IMG/VR virus record: IMGVR_UViG_3300027763_000144 | Coordinates: 1 to 34,166 of that record | Origin: a virus | Strand: one strand, 5' to 3' | Length of the DNA: 34,166 bases | Shown: positions 15,660 to 24,466 of the stretch, piece after piece | Numbering within the stretch: position 1 is the stretch's first letter | Layout of the letters: each line of letters starts with the position of its first letter | Notes under the pieces: generated by a model | Told to the model about the DNA's origin: nothing | Databases searched by the model: none | What the model saw: only the letters and a program-made list of their open reading frames with translations | Made by a program: the position numbers and the translations under genes

Positions 15660-16193
15660 TTAGGTCTCGTATATGTGTTCGGACGACGCTTTTTCTTCGC
15701 CAGTAGCCCATAGTTGTATAAGTTTAGTAGTAGTATCAGTAACAGTGTCAGAAGATGCTCTTATCTGTATTCTATCACCTTTAGTAGCTAAGTAATCTCT
15801 TTTAAATAAACTCCTACCTTGAACTGGTATCATAGCAGTATCAGTTGCAGGTATTGTCATTAAACCAGGACACTGAATTGCAGCAGCTGTTTCTGCTGCT
15901 GCATCTGCGTAAGTTCCTTCAGGTACTATTCTTACCTCAATAGTACATAAAACCCCGTCGGTAGCTGGAGTAATATTTCTTACAAAAATAGGTGTCATAA
16001 AAAATATTTCGCCAGGCCTAATACCGCGACCAGCGGTATTAGTAGGGTCTCTATCTATATATAATTTTCTAGCGTCTGGCACTGAAAAATCAGGTGCTTC
16101 GGCTATAGTTACCCATGTGTTTGATGCTACATTATTATTATAATAATTTATAAACTTACCTGTAGAAGGTGTTTTACAATAAATTCTTGCCAC
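15660..16193 (-). CDS. Small beta-rich virion-type protein, GTG start
   Basis: The 177-residue product begins (M)ARIYCKTPSTGKFINYY and is predicted beta-rich, with GRGIRPGEIFFMTPIFVRNI, CTIEVRIVPEG, a central PATDTAMIPVQGRSLFKRDYL, and GDRIQIRASS near the end. The GTG start overlaps the preceding TAG (TAGTG) and has an excellent ribosome site (AGGAG, six to seven bases away), which supports this unusual start over any internal ATG. Its strand pattern and the final 'GDRIQIRAS' recall the 120-residue protein of unit 3, so the two may be distant relatives serving the same role beside different fibres. I cannot name a family. Position between two giant fibres suggests a connector or decoration protein. 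Confidence 0.78.
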   Translation of the reverse strand: MARIYCKTPSTGKFINYYNNNVASNTWVTIAEAPDFSVPDARKLYIDRDPTNTAGRGIRPGEIFFMTPIFVRNITPATDGVLCTIEVRIVPEGTYADAAAETAAAIQCPGLMTIPATDTAMIPVQGRSLFKRDYLATKGDRIQIRASSDTVTDTTTKLIQLWATGEEKASSEHIYET

Positions 16194-19100
16194 TAGAAAC
16201 TCCTAGATATTGATGTTTTTGTTGCGACTCTGCGAACTGCCTGATCAAATGGCGCTCCGCCTAATTCACCAGTATCTGCGTTAATTTGAAGACCTCCCAC
16301 AAATAAAGCATTACCTTGATCATCTTGACCTGAAGCAATAACAACGCCGTTATTAGTTTCAAAAATTGAGTCTTGTATAGTAGCAGTATTATTAGCTGGA
16401 GGTATCTTTGTTAGTGCTACTCCAGACATAACCGCAGTCCATGTATGACCAATAGCTGTAATTCTACTAGGTTCATTTATAATTACTGGATTTGTAACGT
16501 TAGTTATAAGAGTGTCTATAAGTGTTGTTACTGCGTTTTGCGTAGTAGTAGTAGAAGTTTGAGCATCTATAAATTGATTTACTCTATTTCTTATAAATTT
16601 AAAAGAAAATAAGAATGGGTCTATAGGTTTATAAGGATTAATAGTTAACCTTAAGGCTTTAAATAAAGATTTAATTAATGCAACAGTTGGGCTAGAACTA
16701 CTAATACTAGCCAAGGCTATAACGGCTTTTTCTAGTAAATCTAAACTATAAATAAAAGCTTCTATCTTGGGGGTAGTAATAGTTAATCTACCTGGAGAAG
16801 TGTAAAAGCTAACAGCCATATCAAGCATATATTGTTCGCTACCATTTTGTAAAGTATTTATTAGTGCGGTTAGTACTGTATTTGCATTAGTTTTAAACGG
16901 TGTTTCATCTGCAACTGTTAAACTAGTACCAGTATACTTTGCAGCAACAGCAGTCCACATATTATTAATTATTGTAGTTTTATTGGTAGTAATAGTAGAA
17001 GCGGCTGAGGTATAAGCAGAAACTGATACTTCTGATTTAATTGCAGCAGGAGATATTGTAGTATTTAAAGCAGTAAATAAAGCATTTATTAAAGAAGTAG
17101 TTGTAGTAGTATTTCCAGGTAACGCTGTTATATAATCTCTTATTTTGTTAAAAGAAAATTTAACAGCAGGTATTTTTGCGTCAGAAAATACTAATTGTCC
17201 TGACGAGTTAAAAAACAAAGTAGCAAAATCAAGCATATACTGCTCATCACCAGATTCTAGTGTATTAATAATAGCAGTTATTAAAGTCTGGGTATCTCTT
17301 TTAGTTTTTGCTTCATCAGCACTTACTAAAGGCCCAGTAGTATTATTTACATACCCAGCAGTACCTAAGGAAGTCCATGTAGTGTTAACAATATCTGTTC
17401 TAAAAGAAGAAATTGTGCTTGCTAAGTTGGATTGTTTTGAAGCTGCAACTGTTGATTTAGTCGGCCTAACTTTTATAAGTGAAGTTATTAATGCTTCAAA
17501 TGCAGCCTTAATAATTCTATCTGCTTCGTCGTTTACATTAGATAAACTAATTATAGTATTTCTTATATAATTAAACGAATAAATTGTTGCACTTAATTTA
17601 TCTTCTCCTATTACACAAGTACCATTTGGATAATACATCCCCTTAATAAAAGTAGTAAGAGGTAATTCACTTGCATTACGTAATGTTTGTGATATAGCTG
17701 TTAGTAGTGTAATAGTATCTCTTTCAGTATAGGCTTTGTCTAACTCTGACCAAGTACTAACGTAACCGCTATTTAATAGTGCATTCCAAACTCCACCAGT
17801 AGTTGTAGTTACACCATTTACTATTGTTTTTGTTCCTGCAGATACTACAGCTTTATTAGCGTTTATTTGATCTGCGGCATTTTTTTGTATTGTTAGTACA
17901 ACTGAATTAGTAATATTTGGAGTGTTAATTGTTGAGCTTAATGCAGCAAATAATGCTGTAATCATTGAAGTAGCATTAGCTGCAGAAACGCTTGGTAGTG
18001 CTAAAACTAAATCTCTTAACTTATTAAAAGATGCTATAACTACAGGTAATTTAGTGCTAGAAAATACTGTAGTACCATTTGATTTAAATAGTGCTGCAGC
18101 AAAGTCTTTCATATACTGCTCATTGCCGTACTGAAGACAATTTGTTAAAGCTTGAAGTAAAGTTCCTGCATCTCTTCTAGTTTTTGCTTCGTCTGAAGGT
18201 ATTAATATTGTATCTACGCTTCCTGTCCAACCTTGATTGTATAGATATGTCCACATCGTATCAATCATTGTACTTTTTGAACTAGTTATTGCGCTAGCTA
18301 TAGTAGTTTGAGTAGTTACTTTTACAGTAGAGCTAGCAGGCTTTACTTTTATTATAGACGTTACTAATGAATCAAACAGTTGTTGAATAATTAAATCTGC
18401 TTCGGCACTTACATTTGCTAAGGCCATAACAGAATTTCTTATATAATTAAACGCGTAAATTGTAGCACTTAATTTTGATTCTGAAATAACCATATTACCG
18501 TCAGAATCATATAAATTTTTAACAAAATCAACTAACGGAGTTTGGTTTCCTTGTGTTAAAGAAGACTCAAGAGCAGTTAATAAAGTTTTGGTGTCTCTTT
18601 TTGTAAATGCTTGATCCTCGTCTGACCAATCAGATACATAACCACTTGCATATAAATTAGTCCAAGTATTATTTGCTATCGTATCAATAGAAAGTTGAAT
18701 ATCTGCTGTTGCTGCTGTTTGTGGTATAAAACCTAAATTTGGTTCAACTTTAGCAGGCCTTAAATATATTGGCGCACTTTTAACATCAAACATACCTTTT
18801 GCAAAATCAAGCATAGGTTGTTCATTACCAGATTGTAGAGACCAAGCTAAACATTGTAATAACAGCCTAGTATCATTTTCAGTTTTTTGTACTAAAGTAG
18901 AGTTATAGTTATCTGTATAACCTAAATTACTAAGTTCTGTTAATAAATTACTTACTACTGTATCAGCATTTTGTGTTAATAACTTATAGTATGTATCTAT
19001 TCCAGATATAGGAGATTTACTTTTTTGTGGAGAAATTAAATTTCTTACACCATCAGCTACTAAGGTATAATCACCAAATTGAGTAGAGCAACCCGAAAGA

Positions 19101-20272
19101 ATAAGTTGTCCACCTTTTATAGCCATAAAATGCTTATGGGGCCAAATTGAAACAGCATTAATAGCATTAATTAGTGCACCATTTTTAGCACAATAACCTA
19201 TACCATTTGGAAGAACAGGTGTAGCTCCCCAAGTCATTATGTTAGGAAATATACTGTATTGTGAAATTATAGCGCCATCAGCTAAACAAACACCACCAGC
19301 GCGCGGAACTAATGGATTACCATTAACAGCATCCAATGGTGGAGCTATTTTTGTCCATGTATTTTCAGCTGCTGTATAACCATTACCTGCAGGTAGTGCA
19401 CGCACAGCTATTTTATGTGCATAAGGCACACGTGTAATTACTGCACCAGGTCTAAAACTAACTGCAAACCCTTCGGTAGGATCATCAAAGTCGTCTACTT
19501 GCCAGCCTTCAAACATGACACCTTCAATAAAACAACCACTACCCATGCGAAATACGTTGCGTTGTTCATAGCCTCGCTCAGGACGCACAAACACGGTACG
19601 ATGTGTAGCTTTAACGACGCAATTATCTGGCATATCTAAATGCCCTCGAGTATATACTATGCTTTGAGCAGCCCATTCAATTAGTGTGGGTTTGTCAGCT
19701 ACAGTAGCTAGCTGTAACGCTTTTTCAATTGTACGTAAAGCTGTTTTCCAAGATTTTCCATCATTATTATCAGAACCATTCTCTTTTACGTGTAATGTAT
19801 TTTCTACAGTATATTCAATAGCAGCTACACTTGGATACCTTTGCACTTCTACAGCAGAACCGCTAGTGTTTTTGTATAAAATTAAATACTCTGTGTTAAC
19901 AGTAGACGGTACACTAAAATATTTACCATTAGTAGTAGCTGCTAAACCATCTGATATTGTTGCATAAATACCTGAGGATAGTACTGCTGCATCTCGCGCA
20001 GTTTCGGCACTAGTTTTTGCAGCAATAGCTGAGCTTGCTTGAGTAGTTGCATCTGCTAGAGCTTGATTACTTTTTACTAAATTAGCATAAGTTAAAGCTA
20101 CGTTAGCAGCAGTTACGCTTACATTACTATCAACTGCTGCTGCTTTATTTAAAAATAAATTAAGTTGCTCACTAGTAGCAATATCTACGGATACAGACGC
20201 ATCTTCGGCTAGTAGTAGTGTTGGCGGTTTATTTATTACAGCCTGATCGTAGTAATCTTTAAATGTTGCCAT
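16193..20272 (-). CDS. Tail fibre/tailspike-like protein: beta-helix region followed by tandem helical repeats in an A-B-A-B order
   Basis: The 1,359-residue product has an N-terminal helical, Ala-rich attachment region (about 1-115), a short YLILYKNTSGSAVEVQRYPS domain, and a right-handed beta-helix-type region (about 160-420) opening with VKENGSDNNDGKSWKTALRTIEKAL. From about 430 to 1215 come helical repeats with a shared core: RDT..LL.AL...L..GNEQ...DF...LF...G, then K..A.I.SFN.IRD.V.AL, then I..LF.AL...I. Equivalent Trp residues lie near 537, 674, 829, 966 and 1106. The end (GHTWTAVMSGVALTKIPP to FDQAVRRVATKTSISRSF) matches a terminal motif I know from cyanophage and other aquatic phage structural proteins, whose RDxxYIVDA...GGN repeats resemble these. 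A polysaccharide-degrading site is not identifiable. Promoter P3 lies just upstream. Confidence 0.85.
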   Translation of the reverse strand: MATFKDYYDQAVINKPPTLLLAEDASVSVDIATSEQLNLFLNKAAAVDSNVSVTAANVALTYANLVKSNQALADATTQASSAIAAKTSAETARDAAVLSSGIYATISDGLAATTNGKYFSVPSTVNTEYLILYKNTSGSAVEVQRYPSVAAIEYTVENTLHVKENGSDNNDGKSWKTALRTIEKALQLATVADKPTLIEWAAQSIVYTRGHLDMPDNCVVKATHRTVFVRPERGYEQRNVFRMGSGCFIEGVMFEGWQVDDFDDPTEGFAVSFRPGAVITRVPYAHKIAVRALPAGNGYTAAENTWTKIAPPLDAVNGNPLVPRAGGVCLADGAIISQYSIFPNIMTWGATPVLPNGIGYCAKNGALINAINAVSIWPHKHFMAIKGGQLILSGCSTQFGDYTLVADGVRNLISPQKSKSPISGIDTYYKLLTQNADTVVSNLLTELSNLGYTDNYNSTLVQKTENDTRLLLQCLAWSLQSGNEQPMLDFAKGMFDVKSAPIYLRPAKVEPNLGFIPQTAATADIQLSIDTIANNTWTNLYASGYVSDWSDEDQAFTKRDTKTLLTALESSLTQGNQTPLVDFVKNLYDSDGNMVISESKLSATIYAFNYIRNSVMALANVSAEADLIIQQLFDSLVTSIIKVKPASSTVKVTTQTTIASAITSSKSTMIDTMWTYLYNQGWTGSVDTILIPSDEAKTRRDAGTLLQALTNCLQYGNEQYMKDFAAALFKSNGTTVFSSTKLPVVIASFNKLRDLVLALPSVSAANATSMITALFAALSSTINTPNITNSVVLTIQKNAADQINANKAVVSAGTKTIVNGVTTTTGGVWNALLNSGYVSTWSELDKAYTERDTITLLTAISQTLRNASELPLTTFIKGMYYPNGTCVIGEDKLSATIYSFNYIRNTIISLSNVNDEADRIIKAAFEALITSLIKVRPTKSTVAASKQSNLASTISSFRTDIVNTTWTSLGTAGYVNNTTGPLVSADEAKTKRDTQTLITAIINTLESGDEQYMLDFATLFFNSSGQLVFSDAKIPAVKFSFNKIRDYITALPGNTTTTTSLINALFTALNTTISPAAIKSEVSVSAYTSAASTITTNKTTIINNMWTAVAAKYTGTSLTVADETPFKTNANTVLTALINTLQNGSEQYMLDMAVSFYTSPGRLTITTPKIEAFIYSLDLLEKAVIALASISSSSPTVALIKSLFKALRLTINPYKPIDPFLFSFKFIRNRVNQFIDAQTSTTTTQNAVTTLIDTLITNVTNPVIINEPSRITAIGHTWTAVMSGVALTKIPPANNTATIQDSIFETNNGVVIASGQDDQGNALFVGGLQINADTGELGGAPFDQAVRRVATKTSISRSF
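16600..18670 (-). repeat. Array of five related helical repeats within the 1,359-residue protein
   Basis: Equivalent Trp codons lie at 18662, 18251, 17786, 17375 and 16955, giving unit lengths of 137, 155, 137 and 140 codons. Units 1 and 3 resemble each other most, as do units 2 and 4, each pair exactly 876 bases apart. A partial related segment precedes the array near 18780-18880. Confidence 0.85.
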
Positions 20273-20299
20273 TTTTATATGCCCTTATTTTTATTATTG

Positions 20300-20328
20300 A
20301 TTATACCATTTGTATAGGTATAAAGCAA
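20300..20328 (-). promoter_or_regulatory. Promoter P3, upstream of the beta-helix/repeat protein
   Basis: TTGCTT (20323-20328), a 17-base spacer and TATAAT (20300-20305) with extended -10 TGGTATAAT. It shares the 12-mer AAATGGTATAAT with promoter P2. The start point would be near 20293, giving a leader of about 21 bases with AAGGG before the ATG at 20272. Confidence 0.72.
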
Positions 20329-20352
20329 GATAAAAATTTTTTATCCTGCTTT
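20322..20352 (-). terminator. Hairpin after the J-like gene, overlapping promoter P3
   Basis: The RNA can form a 13-base-pair stem (AAAGCAGGATAAA with TTTATCTTGCTTT, one G-U pair). It starts five bases after the J-like gene's stop. The expected terminal U-run is poor (TTTATACC), so termination may be weak. The downstream arm contains the -35 box of promoter P3, coupling the end of one unit to the start of the next. Confidence 0.55.
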
Positions 20353-20356
20353 ACTG

Positions 20357-23300
20357 CTATATTGATATAGAAATGAACTTATTAGTTAAATCTATAATAA
20401 AGTTACCATTTGCCGCATCTTGTAATAAACTAGCAGTTATAGTTCCTCTAAAAGTAGCTTCGCCTGTGGTGGCATCAATAGCAAAAGTTGTGTTACCACC
20501 TTTTTTACCAATAATACCTCCAGCATTTAAAAGCAATCCAGTTCCGGAACCATAATTAGGAGTTTGTATAGTAAAACCATCTGCTGCTGCTAATATGTTA
20601 GCTTCATTATTTTTTACAGTTTTAGTAAATTTAGTATTAAGTACAGGAATTTCTTCAATTGTTTCGCCAACTTCATCACTAGATGGAATCCAGTCTGTTA
20701 CTTTATTGCCTTGCTCTAGTTTAATAAACAAAGCATTTATTTGTGTACTTCTTATAGGATAAAAATAAAATCTACAGTACACTGGATTGCTGCTAGCAGG
20801 TGTTTTAAATGTTTGGTATATAGTTTTCCACGAAGTAGTTACAGCTGTATCATAGTTTAGAATAGTTGCCTTATAAATATTACCAGCAGCAATATCCGTA
20901 GGATCAGTCCAAACTCTTACATGCAAAGTACCATTAGAAGTACTAGGTATATTTGCAGTACCTTTAACTGTGGCACTTACTGTATATTCAGTATCTGCTT
21001 TTAATCGCATTACATTATTATTGTAAACTCCTTGAGAGCTTGCATTACCTATAATTTGTAAAGTATTATAACTACCATAAGTTATATTAGTACTGTTAAT
21101 ACTTAAAGCTGTACTACTATTTTCAGCAATCCAACCGTCAGTACTTCCAGCAACAAATCTACTACCTTTTCGCATTAAGTTTGCGCTGCCTACTGCTACT
21201 TTTGTATTATCAACAATTACAGTACTTGTAGTACCTGTACCTTCTAGCGCACCTGTAGTACTATTTACTTTAATAGCTTTATTGTCTATTGTATTATCAA
21301 AAAACGAAAAGGTAAGTCCGTCAAAAATTACTGTACCCTTAAAAGCACCGCCAGTAAAACCGTACCACGAACCGATTAAACATACTTGAATACCGTATAT
21401 TTGTTCATCAACATCTGTTCTAGCCGTAAATGCTAGCCTTTGCCAGTCACCAAAAAGTGCATTTGCTTGTACTTTAGTGTCTACATAAGTAGTTAAATCC
21501 CCATTAGTAAATAGTCTAACTAACATACCAGGTAATCCACCACTAATTTTTTCAGTTATTTTTAAATCTACAGTACCAGCTACAAAAGTATTTGCAGCCA
21601 TAGGCGCGCTTGCCCAGCTAGACGTTCTAGTAATACCAACATTATTTTCAGTAGTAACTACGAACTTTATACCATAGCTACCAAATCTAGTATCTGCCAC
21701 TTCTTTAGTAGGTGGGCTGCCAGTCCAGTTCTGCCAGTTTAAAGGATACTGACCTTGCCACTGTTCAAAAGATGGGTTAAAGCCTAGGGTAGTTGCGGCA
21801 TCGTTTGAAAGTATTTTATCATAAGGTATACTCTTAACGTTTTCCCATACGGCAGTAGTTGCAGCACTAGCTGTAGTTGTAATAGAGGACATGCCTCCTC
21901 CAACTAATGCCCACATTTCTGTTATTGGACCTGGAGTTATTTCTGATTTAGATGCTATAGCAGAACTAAATCTAAAAGAGTCGCTGGAGATTAATTTAGT
22001 CCAAACAATTTCTAGTACTGACCAGCCAGCTGGAAAACTAAGTGTTACGTCTTTTAAACTTGTACTAGTAGTACTGGAATTTACAGAAATTCCGTTAATT
22101 AATATATTATAAGGCACACTAGAAGTTACTTTAGTTGACCAAGTAATAGCAGTTTCACAATATACGTTAGTAGTTGCGCTAGCAAAATAATTGTTATAAT
22201 TACCAAATAAAGTACTTCCAGTAAAAACATTTGTGTCTTCCAACAATACAGTTTGTACTGGGCTAATAGTTGTATATTGACTATAAATAGGCACAGTATT
22301 TTCTGTTGGTGTAGTTGGATACCTACGTACTACCCAACTATTTTTACCCATGTTACCTTCTAAGTAGTTTTGAGTAAAATCAACTTTGTCTTTTGCATCA
22401 ACTGCTGCTGTGTTTACAGCAGAATACTGTACTCTATGACCTAGTGTTATATCTTCTAGCTTAATATCTTGTATTTGTACTAGTGTATTAGGGTCTCCAG
22501 TATTAGGGTATCCTAACACTGCGTGAACAGCTATTTTTGAAGTTTTTGCATTTAGGTCTCCAGGAGCAAAATAGGCATAGTATCTTTTAAAACTAGTAGT
22601 TAAATCGCTAACAGGTATCTTTTTTCCTAAGAACCCACCCCAGTCATATCTAGGCTGTTCGGTTTGATCAAACTCAAGTAAACCAATATGCACATCTCCG
22701 CTCCCCACTAGTGTTCCAGTTTTTCTAATTAAGGCGGACAGCTGGTATCTTTTTTGCGGGTCGTAATTAATATTAAAAGCTTTAGCGGTAGTTATACCTT
22801 CAAGCAAAGCAGCTCCAGCATTATCAGATAAAACTTTATTGCCCGTTACACCGTCTGTAATAGTTTTTATATAAGTTTTGTCCCATGCAGTAATACTACT
22901 GCAAGTAGGGTCAAGATTAATACTTGTACCTGCTCCAAGACTATAAGGCTTAATCTGCTCTTGTATGCTAAGACCTGCGTCTAGTATTGTCTCACCAGTT
23001 ACCGCATTTTTAATACTGAGTCCAGTACCATCTATATTCTTTGCCTTAAGTGTACCTCTAATAGATGCTGCATCAAACTGTGCTGTTCCATCCGCTTTTA
23101 TAATCCACCCAGTGCTACCTTCTACATACGTACTAGATGATATATTTGTGCCAACTTTTAAACTACCTGCAGTTAGTTTATTAACTGCCAAATCTGCAAT
23201 TTTAGCATTAGTTATTGACGCAGTTTTTATTTGAGCAGTACCTATTTGAGCAGTTTTAATAAATGACTGTGTTGCATAAGTTCCTGCAGTATAGGTTACC

Positions 23301-24466
23301 CCATCAGTAATTGACTTGGCTGCTGCCTCCGCTTCTGTTAATATAACAAAAGGTTTATCAGGTCCAGTTAGTGCATCAACAACTTTACTAGCATCAGCAC
23401 CAGTAGTTACTGCATATCCACCCAGAACTTGAGTAAGAACGTTATTTACAACTTCTGTTGGGTAAGGATTTACACTAGCTACTCCGTCAACAGTTACCCA
23501 CTTTAGCCATACTCTATAAGCAGTATTAGGTTTTGCATTAAATGAACCTACTGTGCCCTTAAACTCTGCAACTAACTTTGTTCTAGCAGTATCTCCGATT
23601 AGAGGAGTAATTGCTGAATTATATTCTTGAGCATATACTTGTGTTTTGTCGTGGCCGTGTCCAGTAGCGTAGTCTGGAGTTCCGCACTCAATAAAAACAT
23701 AGTTAAATCCTGGAGTAATTATTACTCCTGTAGGAGTAGGTGCTGGATCTAAAAGTTTTGTAGTACTACCGTCTCTTATTTTTGTAATAGTATATGTACT
23801 AGAGTAAACGCTTAAACCAAAAGTTGCAGTTAAGTTAAAAGTAGTAGAATCTTTATCCCAAGTAGTACCAGATAAGGTTAATTCTCCTGTACTAGAGTTT
23901 ATGCTTAGTGTTAAATCATCAACTGTTACACTAGTATCTGAAGTTCCTTGGAAACCAAATTTTACATCAGTAGTTAGCTTATTAGTACCATTATATAACT
24001 CAAGAGTATTAGTACGAGTAGGCAAAGTGTATCCGCTACCATCTGCTAAAGACCTTACACTATCATATGCCCTGGTTATTCTAGTTAGTATACTAGTATA
24101 TCTTTTAGATATAGATATTGGGCTAGATATATACTCTATGTTACCAAAAGTTAATTTAGCTGTTACAGTTACACTGTACGCCTCAAAACTTGCAGGGTCT
24201 AGTAGTAGAATATTTTTATCAGTGGAGTCTAAAACTAAAGTTGTGCCTGCTTTTAAGCCTGTTACAACAAAAGTAACAGTACCTCGTAGTACTCCCGATA
24301 GTTGAGCTTTTATATTTATAACTGAAGGTGCTGCTATATTAGCAGCACCATAAACAAATTCTAGCGAATTAGCCGCTAAAGAAATAAAATTACTAGTAGA
24401 AGCGGTTACTCTTGGTTGTAATGCCTGTAACCCAATATCCATACTATTAATAGGTGTTTGTGCCAT
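20357..24466 (-). CDS. Tail-tip host-specificity protein of the lambda J type, with carbohydrate-binding-like modules
   Basis: The 1,369-residue product has an N-terminal Ig-like segment, a beta domain ending TYTITKIRDGST, and an Fn3-like domain with the J-typical phrase AYRVWLKWVTVDGVAS (about 320-340), followed by GADASKVVDALTG. A DUF1983-like stretch (about 399-470) carries IGTAQIKTASITNAKIADL and GWIIKADGTAQFDAASIRGTL. Three jelly-roll, carbohydrate-binding-like modules follow (about 519-675, 892-1059, 1095-1265), the second starting NPSFEQWQGQYPLNW. The C-terminus (TTFAIDATTGEATFRGTITA) repeats the J-type motif. J proteins form the tail tip and bind the receptor. The start joins the previous stop (TAATG) with GGAG upstream. 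Unlike lambda J, the tip complex hub seems to be split off into the upstream 506-residue gene. Confidence 0.85.
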   Translation of the reverse strand: MAQTPINSMDIGLQALQPRVTASTSNFISLAANSLEFVYGAANIAAPSVINIKAQLSGVLRGTVTFVVTGLKAGTTLVLDSTDKNILLLDPASFEAYSVTVTAKLTFGNIEYISSPISISKRYTSILTRITRAYDSVRSLADGSGYTLPTRTNTLELYNGTNKLTTDVKFGFQGTSDTSVTVDDLTLSINSSTGELTLSGTTWDKDSTTFNLTATFGLSVYSSTYTITKIRDGSTTKLLDPAPTPTGVIITPGFNYVFIECGTPDYATGHGHDKTQVYAQEYNSAITPLIGDTARTKLVAEFKGTVGSFNAKPNTAYRVWLKWVTVDGVASVNPYPTEVVNNVLTQVLGGYAVTTGADASKVVDALTGPDKPFVILTEAEAAAKSITDGVTYTAGTYATQSFIKTAQIGTAQIKTASITNAKIADLAVNKLTAGSLKVGTNISSSTYVEGSTGWIIKADGTAQFDAASIRGTLKAKNIDGTGLSIKNAVTGETILDAGLSIQEQIKPYSLGAGTSINLDPTCSSITAWDKTYIKTITDGVTGNKVLSDNAGAALLEGITTAKAFNINYDPQKRYQLSALIRKTGTLVGSGDVHIGLLEFDQTEQPRYDWGGFLGKKIPVSDLTTSFKRYYAYFAPGDLNAKTSKIAVHAVLGYPNTGDPNTLVQIQDIKLEDITLGHRVQYSAVNTAAVDAKDKVDFTQNYLEGNMGKNSWVVRRYPTTPTENTVPIYSQYTTISPVQTVLLEDTNVFTGSTLFGNYNNYFASATTNVYCETAITWSTKVTSSVPYNILINGISVNSSTTSTSLKDVTLSFPAGWSVLEIVWTKLISSDSFRFSSAIASKSEITPGPITEMWALVGGGMSSITTTASAATTAVWENVKSIPYDKILSNDAATTLGFNPSFEQWQGQYPLNWQNWTGSPPTKEVADTRFGSYGIKFVVTTENNVGITRTSSWASAPMAANTFVAGTVDLKITEKISGGLPGMLVRLFTNGDLTTYVDTKVQANALFGDWQRLAFTARTDVDEQIYGIQVCLIGSWYGFTGGAFKGTVIFDGLTFSFFDNTIDNKAIKVNSTTGALEGTGTTSTVIVDNTKVAVGSANLMRKGSRFVAGSTDGWIAENSSTALSINSTNITYGSYNTLQIIGNASSQGVYNNNVMRLKADTEYTVSATVKGTANIPSTSNGTLHVRVWTDPTDIAAGNIYKATILNYDTAVTTSWKTIYQTFKTPASSNPVYCRFYFYPIRSTQINALFIKLEQGNKVTDWIPSSDEVGETIEEIPVLNTKFTKTVKNNEANILAAADGFTIQTPNYGSGTGLLLNAGGIIGKKGGNTTFAIDATTGEATFRGTITASLLQDAANGNFIIDLTNKFISISI

